A stretch of DNA of 55,940 nt from Pseudoroseomonas ludipueritiae (GTDB taxonomy: Bacteria; Pseudomonadota; Alphaproteobacteria; Acetobacterales; Acetobacteraceae): contig NZ_JACTUZ010000016.1 in assembly GCF_014490445.1 (NCBI RefSeq), forward strand, positions 1 through 55,940, read 5' to 3'. The translations under genes were made by a program, and so were the position numbers. How positions within the stretch are numbered: position 1 is the first letter of the stretch; each line of letters opens with the position of its first letter. The notes beneath the pieces are model-generated. The model saw nothing but the letters and a program-made list of their open reading frames with translations, was not told the DNA's origin and ran no database searches. This document shows positions 17,560 through 26,674 of the stretch, piece after piece.

Positions 17560-19623
17560 TCAGGCAACCCCCAGAAGGGCAAGAATGAGGTCGATGATCT
17601 TGATGCCGATGAAGGGCGCGACGATGCCGCCCAGGCCATAGACCAGCAGGTTGCGCCGCAGCAGGGCGGCCGCCCCGGCGGGCGTGTAGCGCACGCCGCG
17701 CAGGGCCAGCGGCACCAGCGCGACGATGATCAGCGCGTTGAAGATCACGGCGGAAAGGATGGCGCTTTCCGGGCTCGCCAGGCGCATCACGTTCAGCGCC
17801 CCGAGTTCCGGATAGGAGGCCACGAAGATGGCGGGCAGAATGGCGAAATACTTGGCCACGTCATTGGCGATGGAGAAGGTGGTCAGCGCGCCGCGCGTGA
17901 TCAGTAGCTGCTTGCCGATCTCCACCACCTCGATCAGCTTGGTCGGATCGCTGTCGAGGTCCACCATGTTGCCGGCCTCGCGCGCCGCCTGCGTGCCGGT
18001 CTGCATGGCCACGCCGACATCGGCCTGGGCCAGCGCGGGGGCGTCATTGGTGCCGTCGCCCGCCATGGCGACGAGGCGGCCTTCCGCCTGCGCCTCACGG
18101 ATGTAGCGCAGCTTGTCCTGCGGCGTGGCTTCCGCGATGAAGTCGTCCACGCCCGCCTCGGTGGCGATGGCGGCCGCCGTGAGGCGGTTGTCGCCGGTCA
18201 CCATGACGGTGCGGATACCCATGCGGCGCAGTGCCGCGAAGCGGTCGCGGATGCCGGGCTTGACGATATCCTTCAGCTCGATCAGCCCCAGCAGCCGGCC
18301 GTTCTGCGCGACAGCCAGCGGCGTGCCGCCGCCGCGGCCGATGCGGTCCGCCTCCTGCCGGATGGCGGGCGGCGCTTCGGTGCCGAGCGCACGCAGCACC
18401 GAATCCACCGCGCCCTTGCGGTAGTTCCCCTCCGGCAGGTCGATGCCGGAGATACGCGTCTGCGCGGTGAACGGCACTACCTGTGCGCCCGGCGGCAGGC
18501 TTGGCAGTGGCAGGTTGTGCCGTTCCCGGGCAAAGGCGACCACCGAACGGCCTTCCGGCGTCTCATCGCCGAGCGAGGCCAGCAGGGCCGCATGGGCCAG
18601 CGTCCCGATCTCGACACCCGGCGCCGGAGAGAAGCCGGCGGCCTGCCGGTTGCCGAGCGTGATGGTGCCGGTCTTGTCCAGCAGCAGCACATCCACGTCG
18701 CCCGCCGCCTCCACCGCACGGCCGGAGGTGGCCATGACATTGAAGCGCACCAGCCGGTCCATGCCGGCGATGCCGATGGCGGAAAGCAGCCCGCCGATGG
18801 TGGTGGGGATCAAGGTGATCAGCAGCGCCGCCAGCACCGGCACCGATGGCGGCTGCCCGTTCCAGGACGCCAGGCCCACCAGCGTGACCACCGCGATCAG
18901 GAAAACGATCGTCATGCCGGCGAGCAGGATGTCGAGCGCGATCTCGTTCGGCGTCTTCTGGCGCGATGCGCCTTCCACCAGCGAGATCATGCGGTCGAGA
19001 AAGGTCGAGCCTGGAGCCGCGGTGATGCGCACGACGATCCAGTCGGAGACCACGGTGGTGCCGCCCGTCACGGCGGAGCGGTCGCCGCCGCTCTCACGGA
19101 TCACCGGCGCGCTTTCGCCCGTCACCGCCGCCTCGTTGACGGAGGCGATGCCTTCCACCACCTCGCCGTCGGAGGGAATGAGATCGCCGGCTTCCACCAG
19201 CACGTGGTCGCCGACGCGCAACTCGGTGGCGGCACGCGGCTGCCACAGGCTGCGGTCGTCGGTGCGGATCAGCAGCTTGGCACGGGCTTCGGTGCGCGCG
19301 CGGCGCAGGCTTTCGGCTCGCGCCCGGCCGCGCCCTTCCGCCAGGGCCTCCGCGAAGGTGGCGAAGAGCACGGTGAACCACAGCCAGGCGGCGATGGCTG
19401 CCTGGAAGCCCCAGGCCTCGCCCCGAAAGGCGGCGGCGCCGGCCAGCAGTGTCACCAGGATCGAGATGACCTCGGTGACGAAGATGACGGGATTGCGGAT
19501 CAGCTTCGCCGGGTTGAGCTTCAGCAGCGCGTCCAGCGCGGCGTGGCCCAGCAGGGAGCGGTCGAGCCCCATGCCACCCGGCCCGCGCCGGGTGGTGGAG
19601 ACTGCGGGTACTGGCATGTCCAT
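17560..19623 (-). CDS. kdpB: Potassium-transporting P-type ATPase subunit KdpB
   Basis: 687-residue P-type ATPase subunit that hydrolyses ATP to drive K+ uptake through KdpA. The phosphorylation site is Asp316 in [12 protein letters not shown]. The TGES loop is [13 protein letters not shown], the nucleotide-binding Lys lies in the YRKGAVDSV region, and the hinge is [21 protein letters not shown]. The membrane motif [12 protein letters not shown] carries the Asp and Lys that couple to the K+ tunnel in E. coli KdpB. Length and domain order are normal. The gene is 12 bases downstream of kdpA. Confidence 0.98.
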   Translation of the reverse strand: MDMPVPAVSTTRRGPGGMGLDRSLLGHAALDALLKLNPAKLIRNPVIFVTEVISILVTLLAGAAAFRGEAWGFQAAIAAWLWFTVLFATFAEALAEGRGRARAESLRRARTEARAKLLIRTDDRSLWQPRAATELRVGDHVLVEAGDLIPSDGEVVEGIASVNEAAVTGESAPVIRESGGDRSAVTGGTTVVSDWIVVRITAAPGSTFLDRMISLVEGASRQKTPNEIALDILLAGMTIVFLIAVVTLVGLASWNGQPPSVPVLAALLITLIPTTIGGLLSAIGIAGMDRLVRFNVMATSGRAVEAAGDVDVLLLDKTGTITLGNRQAAGFSPAPGVEIGTLAHAALLASLGDETPEGRSVVAFARERHNLPLPSLPPGAQVVPFTAQTRISGIDLPEGNYRKGAVDSVLRALGTEAPPAIRQEADRIGRGGGTPLAVAQNGRLLGLIELKDIVKPGIRDRFAALRRMGIRTVMVTGDNRLTAAAIATEAGVDDFIAEATPQDKLRYIREAQAEGRLVAMAGDGTNDAPALAQADVGVAMQTGTQAAREAGNMVDLDSDPTKLIEVVEIGKQLLITRGALTTFSIANDVAKYFAILPAIFVASYPELGALNVMRLASPESAILSAVIFNALIIVALVPLALRGVRYTPAGAAALLRRNLLVYGLGGIVAPFIGIKIIDLILALLGVA

Positions 19624-19635
19624 GGGTTCGGGACC

Positions 19636-21333
19636 TCAGAAGGTCTTGCCGGCGAGCATCACGAAATGCTCCGCCAGGGGACCGAGGGCGAGCGAGGGCA
19701 GGAACTGCAGCCCGCCCAGGATGAGGATGACGCCGGCCAGCAGCCCGGCGAAGAGCGGCCCGTGCGTCGGCAGGGTGCCGCTGCCTTCCGGCGTCTTGAC
19801 CTTGCCGGCCAGGCTGCCGGCGATGGCGAGGACGGGCACCACATAGGCGAAGCGGCCCAGCAGCATGGCGATGCCTAGGGTGGTGTTCAGCCAGGGCGTG
19901 TCGGCCGTCAGGCCGCCGAAGGCGGAGCCGTTGTTGCCGGCGGCGGAGGTATAGGCATAGAGCATCTCGGTCAGGCCATGGGGCCCGGCATGGGCGAGCG
20001 AGGCCAGGGCCTGTGGCAGCACCATGGAGACGGCGGTGAAGCCCAGGATGGTGGCCGGCAGCACCAGCACGGCCAGCATGGCCAGCTTGATCTCGCGCGC
20101 CTGCACCTTCTTGCCCAGGAATTCCGGCGTGCGGCCGACCATCAGCCCGGCGATGAAGACCGCCAGCAGCGCGAAGACCAGGATGCCGTAGAGGCCGGAG
20201 CCGACGCCACCCGGCAGGACCTCGCCCAGCTGGATCAGGAACAGCGGCACCATGCCGCCCAGCGGCGTGAAGGAGGACAGCATGGCATTCACCGCGCCGC
20301 AGGACGCACCCGTGGTGGTGGCGGTGAACAGCGCGGCCAGGGCCAGCCCGAAGCGGAGGTCCTTGCCTTCCATGTTGCCCTGGGCGAGGTCGACGCCCAG
20401 CGATGCCATGACGGGCGTGCCGGCAGCCTCGGCGGCATAGATGGCGAGCGTTGCCACCACCACGAAGCCCAGCATCACCAGCAGCAGGGTGCGGCCCTGG
20501 CGCGCGTCACGCACGATGTGGCCGAAGGCGAGGCAGAGCGAGAAGGGGATGACCGCCTGGGACCAGGTCTGGATCGCGGTGACCAGCGCGCCCGGCCCCT
20601 CGAACGGATGCAGCGAGTTGACGCCGAAGAAGCCGCCGCCGTTGGTGCCCAGGTGCTTGATGGCGACCTGGAAGGCCGCGGGCCCCAGCGGGATCACCTG
20701 CTGCCCGCCCTCAAGCGTGGTGGCGGTCACATAGTCGGCAAAGGTCTGCGGGATGCCGAGCGCGACATATGCCAGGCCCACCACCGCGGAGAGCGGCAGC
20801 AGCACGTAAAGCGTGACGCGGGTGAAGTCCGCCCAGAAGTTGCCGAGGCTGCCGATGCTGCCGCGCGCGAAGGCGCGGGACACCGCCAGCGCCAGCGAGA
20901 TGCCGGTGGATGCGGAAAGGAAGTTCTGCACGGCGAGGCCCGCCATCTGGGAGAGGTAGGATATCGCCACCTCACCCGAATAGGCCTGCCAGTTGGTGTT
21001 GGAGACGAAGCTGACGGCGGTGTTGAAGGCCAGCCAGGGCGAAAGGCCACCGAAGCCGCGCGGGTTCAGCGGCAACATGCCCTGCAGGCGCAGGATGAGG
21101 TAGAGCAGCAGGAAGCCCGCCGCGTTCACCGCCAGCATGGCGACGGCATAGGCCCGCCAGCCCTGCTCGCGCGCCGGGTCGATGCCGCCGGCGCGGTAGA
21201 ACAGCGTCTCGACCGGCCGCAGCCAGCGGGCGCGCCCCTCGGCCACGGCGGCGATGTAGCGGCCGAGCGGGATGGCTGCCGCGACAATGGCGGCAAGCAC
21301 GAGCGCGATCTGCACCCATCCGATCAGGGTCAT
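19636..21333 (-). CDS. kdpA: Potassium-transporting ATPase subunit KdpA
   Basis: 565-residue channel-like subunit of the Kdp pump, a member of the superfamily of K+ transporters. It has about ten membrane helices and four pore-loop repeats. Recognisable stretches are [19 protein letters not shown] (first filter region), [20 protein letters not shown]-like (second), [20 protein letters not shown] (third) and [18 protein letters not shown] (fourth). Length is normal. It begins three bases after kdpF, consistent with translational coupling. Confidence 0.98.
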   Translation of the reverse strand: MTLIGWVQIALVLAAIVAAAIPLGRYIAAVAEGRARWLRPVETLFYRAGGIDPAREQGWRAYAVAMLAVNAAGFLLLYLILRLQGMLPLNPRGFGGLSPWLAFNTAVSFVSNTNWQAYSGEVAISYLSQMAGLAVQNFLSASTGISLALAVSRAFARGSIGSLGNFWADFTRVTLYVLLPLSAVVGLAYVALGIPQTFADYVTATTLEGGQQVIPLGPAAFQVAIKHLGTNGGGFFGVNSLHPFEGPGALVTAIQTWSQAVIPFSLCLAFGHIVRDARQGRTLLLVMLGFVVVATLAIYAAEAAGTPVMASLGVDLAQGNMEGKDLRFGLALAALFTATTTGASCGAVNAMLSSFTPLGGMVPLFLIQLGEVLPGGVGSGLYGILVFALLAVFIAGLMVGRTPEFLGKKVQAREIKLAMLAVLVLPATILGFTAVSMVLPQALASLAHAGPHGLTEMLYAYTSAAGNNGSAFGGLTADTPWLNTTLGIAMLLGRFAYVVPVLAIAGSLAGKVKTPEGSGTLPTHGPLFAGLLAGVILILGGLQFLPSLALGPLAEHFVMLAGKTF

Positions 21334-21336
21334 GGG

Positions 21337-21423
21337 TTAGAGGTCCTCGGGGCGCAGCAGCGCCCACAGCAGGTAGCCGAGCAGGCCGGCGGAGACGGCG
21401 GCGCCCAGGATCAGGTCCAGCAT
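21337..21423 (-). CDS. kdpF: KdpF, small subunit of the Kdp pump
   Basis: 28-residue single-helix protein: MLDLILGAAVSAGLLGYLL then WALLRPEDL. Position immediately before kdpA and the conserved aromatic-Leu-Leu-Arg-Pro-Glu end identify KdpF, which stabilises the complex in the membrane. It lies 5 bases after the stop of another tiny ORF (21429-21512). Confidence 0.93.
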   Translation of the reverse strand: MLDLILGAAVSAGLLGYLLWALLRPEDL

Positions 21424-21428
21424 GGGTG

Positions 21429-21512
21429 TCAGACCTTTTCGCAGGCAGCCGCGTAGAGGGTCATGAGGCCGAAGAAGCCGAGGCCGGCCGCCAGCAGCAA
21501 GATGTCGATCAT
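21429..21512 (-). CDS. Tiny membrane ORF ahead of kdpF (27 residues)
   Basis: Reads MIDILLLAAGLGFFGLMTLY then AAACEKV: one hydrophobic helix followed by a short Cys-Glu-Lys tail. It is co-oriented with kdpF and ends five bases before its ATG. Its helix-plus-short-tail design resembles KdpF but it has a different end. An in-frame ATG at 21551 would add 13 residues. No good ribosome site is visible at either start. I recall similar tiny ORFs upstream of kdpF in some proteobacteria, but cannot confirm homology here. A possible accessory peptide of the Kdp complex or its membrane assembly. Confidence 0.6.
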   Translation of the reverse strand: MIDILLLAAGLGFFGLMTLYAAACEKV

Positions 21513-21551
21513 CGAGGTGAACTCGCACGATGGAGAACAGGAAGCCCTCAT

Positions 21552-21913
21552 CAAGGACCACTGTTGCTACGCTGGCGGCGTGCAAAAATTCGATGTGAGT
21601 TCTTGCCGGGGCTTATAAAGAAGCCATAAACGGGCCCGTGTGGCGGAGCCGGTTTTTATACCCTTTTTATGGTTTGACCCGGTGTCACGCATATCTTCTT
21701 TATGCGGTTCTGGATTATGAGCCGGGCAGGTCTTTCGGGGGAGCGATGCCTGGGCGGAGACGATCATGGCGAGCCTGCATGGAACTCCACCGTCCGGCTC
21801 AACGAGGCTTCGATCTCCGCGGCGCTCCCTTTGGCCAAGGGCATCTGGCTTGCCTGGCATGCTGCCTCGCCCGCCCTATGATGGCGGCTGTGTGAGCCAC
21901 CTGACCGCCCGAG
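21552..21913. promoter_or_regulatory. Divergent kdpFABC / kdpDE control region with KdpE-box-like sequences
   Basis: 362 bases, clearly AT-richer than the flanking genes. Three elements stand out. At 21653-21672 the plus strand reads TTTTTATACCCTTTTTATGG, close to the E. coli KdpE operator as I remember it (TTTTTATAC then a T-rich run). At 21612-21630 the minus strand, facing kdpF, reads TTTATGGCTTCTTTATAAG followed by CCCCGGC, also similar to that operator and its CCCCGCCC flank. At 21688-21706 CGCATA and TATGCG form an inverted repeat around TCTTCTT. Two boxes in opposite orientations suit a divergent, KdpE-activated promoter pair. Confidence 0.5.
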
Positions 21914-24550
21914 ATGATTGAACCACCCCCACGCCCGAACCCGGATGCCCTGCTGGCCATGGCGCAGCGGGAGGGCCGTGGGCGCCTGAAGGTCTTCCTC
22001 GGCGCGGCGCCCGGGGTCGGCAAGACCTACGAGATGCTGAACGAGGCGCGCCGGCTTCGGGATGGCGGCACCGATGTCGTGGTCGGGCTGGTGGAAACCC
22101 ATGGGCGCCAGGATACGGCTGCCCAGATCGGCGCGCTGGAGGTGCTGCCGCGGCGCCAGATCACCTATCGCGGGCGGGTGCTGGACGAGTTCGACCTCGA
22201 CGCCGCCCTGGAGCGCCGCCCGCAGGTGCTGGTGCTGGACGAGCTGGCGCATACAAACGTTCCGGGGAGCCGCCACCCCAAGCGCTGGCAGGATGTCGAG
22301 GAACTGCGCGACGCCGGGGTCGAGGTATGGACCGCCATGAACGTCCAGCACCTGGAGAGCCTGTCCGAGGACGTGGCGCGCATCACCGGCATCCGTGTGC
22401 AGGAGACCGTGCCGGACCATGTGCTGGCCGGGGCGGACAGCGTCGAGCTGATCGACATCCCGCCGACCGAGCTGCTGGAGCGGATGCGCCAGGGCAAGGT
22501 ATACCAGCCGGAACAGGCGGCACGCGCGCTGAGAGGCTTCTTCCGGGAAGGCAATCTGGCGGCGTTGCGGCAGATCGCGTTGCGCCGCACGGCGGAGCGG
22601 GTGGATGCCGATGTCACCGGCTATATGCGCGCCAAGGCCATCACGGGGCCCTGGCCCTCGGCTGACCGGGTTCTGGCGCTGGTGGGCCGGGATGCCACGG
22701 CGGAAGAGGTCGTGCGCCAGGCCCGCCGCATCTCGGATGCCTTGCATGCGCCATTGATGGCCCTGCATGTCGAGGCCATGGGCGCGGCGGATGGCATGAG
22801 CCCATCGCCCGCCTTGCGCCTGGCGGAGCAACTGGGCGCCGAGGTGGAGACCACCGTCGCCCGGGATCTTCCCACGGCCGTGCTGAACCACGCGCGGGCC
22901 CATAACGCGACGCATCTGGTCATCGGCCGTGGCCAGCCCAGCTTCTGGCGGCGCCTCACGGGCAGGACCTTGACCGCCGTGTTGATCGGGCAGGCGAGGG
23001 GCTTCACCCTGCACCTGGTGCCCGCGCCATCCAGCGTCACGCCCTGCATCCGTCAGGAAGCGGCGGGCCTGCCGCATTGGGCGGGCTGGGCTGCCGTACC
23101 GCTTCTTGTGGCCGTCACCACGGGCCTGAGCCTCTGGGCGGACGGGATCGTGCCGGAAGGTGGCATCGGGATGATCTATCTCGCCGCCGTGGTGGCGCTG
23201 GCGGCCTTGTTCGGCCCGGCCGCCGCCGCAGCGGGGGCGCTGTTGTCCTTCCTGATCTGGGACTTCCTGTTCCTGATGCCGCGCTTCACCTTTGCGCTCT
23301 CCGGTATTCAGGAGGTGATGGGCGGCGCCATCTTCTTCAGCGTCGCGCTGCTGCTGGCCGGCACCACCGGCAGCCTGGGGCGCTCGGTCAGCATGGCGCG
23401 CGCCAGGCTCTTCGGCATGCGGCGCCTGGTCGAACTCTCGCGCAAGCTCAGTGCGGCGACCTCGACAGGCGATCTCCTGACCACCGTCGCACAGGAAGCC
23501 ACGATGCTGGCCGACCGCCCAACCTGCGTGCTGCTGCCCCTGGATGAAGAGCCGGTGGTGCGCGCCGCCCGGCCCGTGGAGGCCGAGCCGGATGCCGCCT
23601 CCATGGCCGCCGCGCGTTGGGCGCTGTCGCGGGGAACCCGGGCGGGATTTGGCACCGACGCGCTGCCTTCGGCCGACTGGCAGTTCCGGCCGATGCGCAC
23701 GGCGAACGGCATCGTGGGGCTGCTCGGGTTGCAGATGGCCGGCGTCCCAACGCGAGACCTGGATGCCGAGCGGGACCGCGCCCTCGACGCGCTGATCGAC
23801 CAGGCGGCGGTCGCGCTGGAACGGTCGCACCTCATGGAAGAACATGCCCGCAGCGCGGCCCGAGCGGAGACCGAAGCCTTGCGCTCAGCCCTGCTGGCCT
23901 CCATCGGCCATGACTTGCGCACCCCTCTTACCTCGATCCGCGGAGCATTGGAGACCCTGCGGATCTCGGGGCGGCAGCTTTCCGGACCGGTGCGCGAAGA
24001 CCTCCTGGCGACCGCCGAGGAAGAAACCGTCCGGCTCACCCGTTACCTCGGGAACGTGATCGACATCGTGCGCCTGGAGAGCGGGCAGGTGAAGCCCAGG
24101 CGCGAGCCGGTGGACATCGGTGATGCTGTTGCTGTCGCGGCGGAGCGCGCGAGCCGCCGGACCGGCCGCCACATCACCTGTGACATCGAGAAGCGCCTGC
24201 CGGCGCCGCAGATCGACCCTGTCCTGCTGGAGCAGGTCCTGGCCAACCTCCTCGACAATGCGGCGAAATTCTCTGAGGCAGGGACGGAGATCCTCATCCA
24301 TGCGAAGCGGGCCGGCGCCGAGGTGGCCATCACGGTGGAAGATCACGGGATCGGCGTCCCGCCAGACCAGATCGGGCAGATCTTCGACCCCTTCTTCCGC
24401 GTCAGGCGCGGCGACGCCGCGCCAGCGGGGAGTGGCCTGGGACTGGCGATCTGCCGGGGCCTCACCCATGCCATGGGTGGCTGGATCACGGCTGAAAGTC
24501 CTGTCAGCAATGGTTCGGGAACCCGCATGACGGTTCACCTGCCCGCATGA
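21914..24550 (+). CDS. kdpD: Osmosensitive K+ channel sensor histidine kinase KdpD
   Basis: 878-residue membrane sensor kinase controlling kdp expression in response to K+ limitation. Domains: N-terminal KdpD domain with Walker A GAAPGVGKT (residues 30-38) and VLVLDELAHTNVPGSRHPKRW; a universal-stress-like domain (~240-370) with HLVIGRGQPSFWRRL; four membrane helices (DUF4118, ~385-490); a GAF-like region; and the kinase core with phosphoacceptor His666 (SIGHDLRTPLTS). The N box is LLDNAAKFSEAGTEI and the ATP lid is GSGLGLAI. Full length. Its stop overlaps kdpE (ATGA), and it is divergent from kdpFABC rather than downstream of it as in E. coli. Confidence 0.97.
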   Translation: MIEPPPRPNPDALLAMAQREGRGRLKVFLGAAPGVGKTYEMLNEARRLRDGGTDVVVGLVETHGRQDTAAQIGALEVLPRRQITYRGRVLDEFDLDAALERRPQVLVLDELAHTNVPGSRHPKRWQDVEELRDAGVEVWTAMNVQHLESLSEDVARITGIRVQETVPDHVLAGADSVELIDIPPTELLERMRQGKVYQPEQAARALRGFFREGNLAALRQIALRRTAERVDADVTGYMRAKAITGPWPSADRVLALVGRDATAEEVVRQARRISDALHAPLMALHVEAMGAADGMSPSPALRLAEQLGAEVETTVARDLPTAVLNHARAHNATHLVIGRGQPSFWRRLTGRTLTAVLIGQARGFTLHLVPAPSSVTPCIRQEAAGLPHWAGWAAVPLLVAVTTGLSLWADGIVPEGGIGMIYLAAVVALAALFGPAAAAAGALLSFLIWDFLFLMPRFTFALSGIQEVMGGAIFFSVALLLAGTTGSLGRSVSMARARLFGMRRLVELSRKLSAATSTGDLLTTVAQEATMLADRPTCVLLPLDEEPVVRAARPVEAEPDAASMAAARWALSRGTRAGFGTDALPSADWQFRPMRTANGIVGLLGLQMAGVPTRDLDAERDRALDALIDQAAVALERSHLMEEHARSAARAETEALRSALLASIGHDLRTPLTSIRGALETLRISGRQLSGPVREDLLATAEEETVRLTRYLGNVIDIVRLESGQVKPRREPVDIGDAVAVAAERASRRTGRHITCDIEKRLPAPQIDPVLLEQVLANLLDNAAKFSEAGTEILIHAKRAGAEVAITVEDHGIGVPPDQIGQIFDPFFRVRRGDAAPAGSGLGLAICRGLTHAMGGWITAESPVSNGSGTRMTVHLPA

Positions 24551-25236
24551 ACGCCGGCCGCACCAAGCTTCTCGTCGTCGATGACGAGCCGCAGATCCAC
24601 CGCTTCCTTCAGCCCGCACTGGGTGCCGCGGGATACGAGACCATCAGGGCCGAAACCGGGGAGGACGCCCTGCGGCTCGCGGCCACACGCCAGCCATCGC
24701 TGATCCTCCTGGACCTGGGATTGCCTGACATCGATGGCCAGGTCGTCATCCAGCGCCTCCGGGAGTTCATCAAGGCGCCGATCGTGGTGGTATCGGCAAG
24801 GGGCCAGGAGGATGAGAAGGTTGCGGCACTCGATGCCGGAGCTGACGATTACGTCGAGAAGCCTTTCGCGCTCGCGGAGCTGCTGGCGCGCATCCGCGTC
24901 GCGCTTCGCTGGGCTGCCGCCAGCGAAAGATCGGCGGAGGCCAATGAGCTCCAGGTCGGGCCACTTTCGATCAAGATCGACCAGCGGATCGCCAGGATCG
25001 ATGGCGCCGAGCCGCTGCATCTTACCCCGCGCGAATGGTCCCTCCTGGTGCATCTCGCCAAAGCCCGAGGGCGTGTGCTCACCCAGCAGCAGTTGCTGAC
25101 CGCGGTCTGGGGGCCAGCCCATGTCGAGGAAGCGCAGTACCTTCGTGTTTACGTCGGGCACCTCCGCCAGAAGCTCGGCCAGGCGGCGGGCCTGCTGAAG
25201 ACCGAACCGGGAGTTGGCTACCGCTTATCGGAGTAG
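24547..25236 (+). CDS. kdpE: KDP operon response regulator KdpE
   Basis: 229-residue OmpR-type response regulator. The receiver domain has the acidic pair at Asp12-Asp13, phosphoacceptor Asp56 in LILLDLGLPDIDG, Ser/Thr switch in VVVSARGQED and Lys in VEKPFAL. The C-terminal winged helix includes HLTPREWSLLVHLAKARGRV and ends with YVGHLRQKLG then EPGVGYRLSE. It is phosphorylated by KdpD and activates kdpFABC, presumably through the boxes in 21552-21913. Coupled to kdpD by a 4-base overlap. Confidence 0.97.
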   Translation: MNAGRTKLLVVDDEPQIHRFLQPALGAAGYETIRAETGEDALRLAATRQPSLILLDLGLPDIDGQVVIQRLREFIKAPIVVVSARGQEDEKVAALDAGADDYVEKPFALAELLARIRVALRWAAASERSAEANELQVGPLSIKIDQRIARIDGAEPLHLTPREWSLLVHLAKARGRVLTQQQLLTAVWGPAHVEEAQYLRVYVGHLRQKLGQAAGLLKTEPGVGYRLSE

Positions 25237-25843
25237 GCCGCCGTTGACCGGGCCTCACCGGGGCGAAGATGGGGCAACTTCCATCACGCCGCTCTCACCT
25301 CGTGTGAGTAACTGGCCGAAGCAGTTTGGCATGAGCAGCAGCCGTGCCTTGGTGGAGCCTGTGGCGGCCGCGCGTCAGTGGTATTGCCGAGTTGTTCGGC
25401 CGTCGTGGCGTGGAAGCGCGCAACAGCGGCTCGCTTCCGGAACATCTCGGCGAAGGCCCCGGCGGAGAAACCGAAGGCGTTCCGGATGTTGATCCCAATG
25501 CCAGTACCGCGCCGCATTTGCTTGCGGGACGATGGGGATCATAGCGTCCGTGAAATCCGGGCAGCTCACGGCCATCGCCCGATGGGGCAACGTTCCGTGA
25601 AAGCCATGGTGGTGATCCGGTTGCCCGGCCGGGCCAACCGCCATGCAACTGGCCTTCGCCAAGCAGGCTTCAGGGCCTTGGCATGCTGTAAGGCTGCCTT
25701 TGACGAAAGACTTCGTGGTACCTTCCGCGCGAAGCAGGTTTCCAAAGTGGTGAATGGGCCGAACAGGCCAAAGTCTGGTAACCTCCTCTCACCGACCCGC
25801 AGGTGTCGAGAGCACTCTCAGGGTTCTCAGCAGGGGCAGCGCC
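25237..25843. other. Intergenic stretch without a recognised gene
   Basis: 607 bases between kdpE and the cyclo-ligase gene. Open frames occur on both strands, e.g. minus 25375-25662 and plus 25378-25854, but none resembles a known protein and their residue use is Arg/Pro/His-rich, as in shadow frames. Possible hairpins lie at GGGCCGAACAGGCC and GAGAGCACTCTC (25757-25820) just before the cyclo-ligase. A 6S RNA often lies upstream of this enzyme's gene in proteobacteria, but I could not recognise its conserved core. Confidence 0.4.
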
Positions 25844-26587
25844 ATGATGGGTGACAGCAACAAGGGAGATCCGCCGGAGCATGGCCTCGTACCGCAAGAC
25901 GAGCGGCCAGAGCACGCAGGGTATAGTTCACCAGCTTGTTTGCTGCACGAGCTGGACTCATCCTTCCTGGAGCCGTCCCGATCAGAGGCACCGCTGCAGC
26001 AGGCGGAGGCCGATGCTGCGCAGGACTGGGATGAGGTCGGGCTCTGGCGCAAGGCCAAACGGACGGCCCTGATCGAACGGCGTCTGGCCCTTCCGGCGGC
26101 CAGCCGCGCGGCGCACAGCAAGGCGATGACGGCGGCCTTGGAGCAAGCCCTGTCGTCCTGCCCAGGCAGCCTGATCGGGTTCTATTGGCCGTTCAAAGGG
26201 GAGTATGACCCGCGCGCGCTGGTCAGGGCCCTGCATGCCAGGGGCAAGCGCCTTGCTCTGCCGGTTGTCGTTCAAAAAGCTGCACCCATGATTTTCCGGG
26301 CGTGGTGGCCAGGCTCGCCAATGGCGCATGGCATCTGGAACATCCCTGTTCCCGCCGCGGGGGAGCCGGTCACGCCCGATATTCTGCTCGTACCCTTGGT
26401 TGGCTTCGACAGGCGGCGCTTTCGCCTTGGTTACGGCGGCGGCTACTACGACCGCACCTTGGCGGCACTACCTGCCAAGCCACGCGCGATCGGGATCGGG
26501 TTCGAACTCTCCCGGATCGCAACCATCCATCCGCAGCCCCACGATATCCCGATGGACCTGATCGTGACGGAAGCGGGGCTGGCTTGA
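25844..26587 (+). CDS. 5-formyltetrahydrofolate cyclo-ligase family protein with N-terminal extension
   Basis: 247 residues from the ATG at 25844 (AGGGG seven to eight bases upstream). The cyclo-ligase domain spans about residues 65-245: WRKAKRTALIERR (ATP/phosphate contact), GFYWPFKGEYDPR, DILLVPLVGFDRRRFRLGYGGGYYDR (the family signature) and AIGIGFELSR. The enzyme converts 5-formyl-THF to 5,10-methenyl-THF with ATP. The first ~60 residues are an acidic extension containing YSSPACLLHELDSSFLEP, a short motif that I recall at the N-termini of other, unrelated alphaproteobacterial proteins. It may be a second, non-housekeeping paralogue. Convergent with the GntP-type permease. Confidence 0.88.
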   Translation: MMGDSNKGDPPEHGLVPQDERPEHAGYSSPACLLHELDSSFLEPSRSEAPLQQAEADAAQDWDEVGLWRKAKRTALIERRLALPAASRAAHSKAMTAALEQALSSCPGSLIGFYWPFKGEYDPRALVRALHARGKRLALPVVVQKAAPMIFRAWWPGSPMAHGIWNIPVPAAGEPVTPDILLVPLVGFDRRRFRLGYGGGYYDRTLAALPAKPRAIGIGFELSRIATIHPQPHDIPMDLIVTEAGLA

Positions 26588-26589
26588 AG

Positions 26590-26614
26590 CCGGAAGCGGA
26601 ATGGCCGCTTCCGG
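26590..26614. terminator. Strong hairpin between convergent genes
   Basis: Perfect 10-bp stem CCGGAAGCGG / CCGCTTCCGG with loop AATGG, three bases after the cyclo-ligase stop and before the convergent permease end (26675). Likely bidirectional terminator. Confidence 0.6.
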
Positions 26615-26674
26615 TAGGCTGGAGGACGAAGCAGGCCGCCGGCGTATTCTGTGGAGGCCTGCTCCCTCCTTGTC

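Noticed and set aside
25680-25843. Possible 6S RNA upstream of the cyclo-ligase gene
   Set aside because: Gene context is right for 6S RNA and short hairpins exist, but I could not trace the long irregular stem with a central bubble that defines it.
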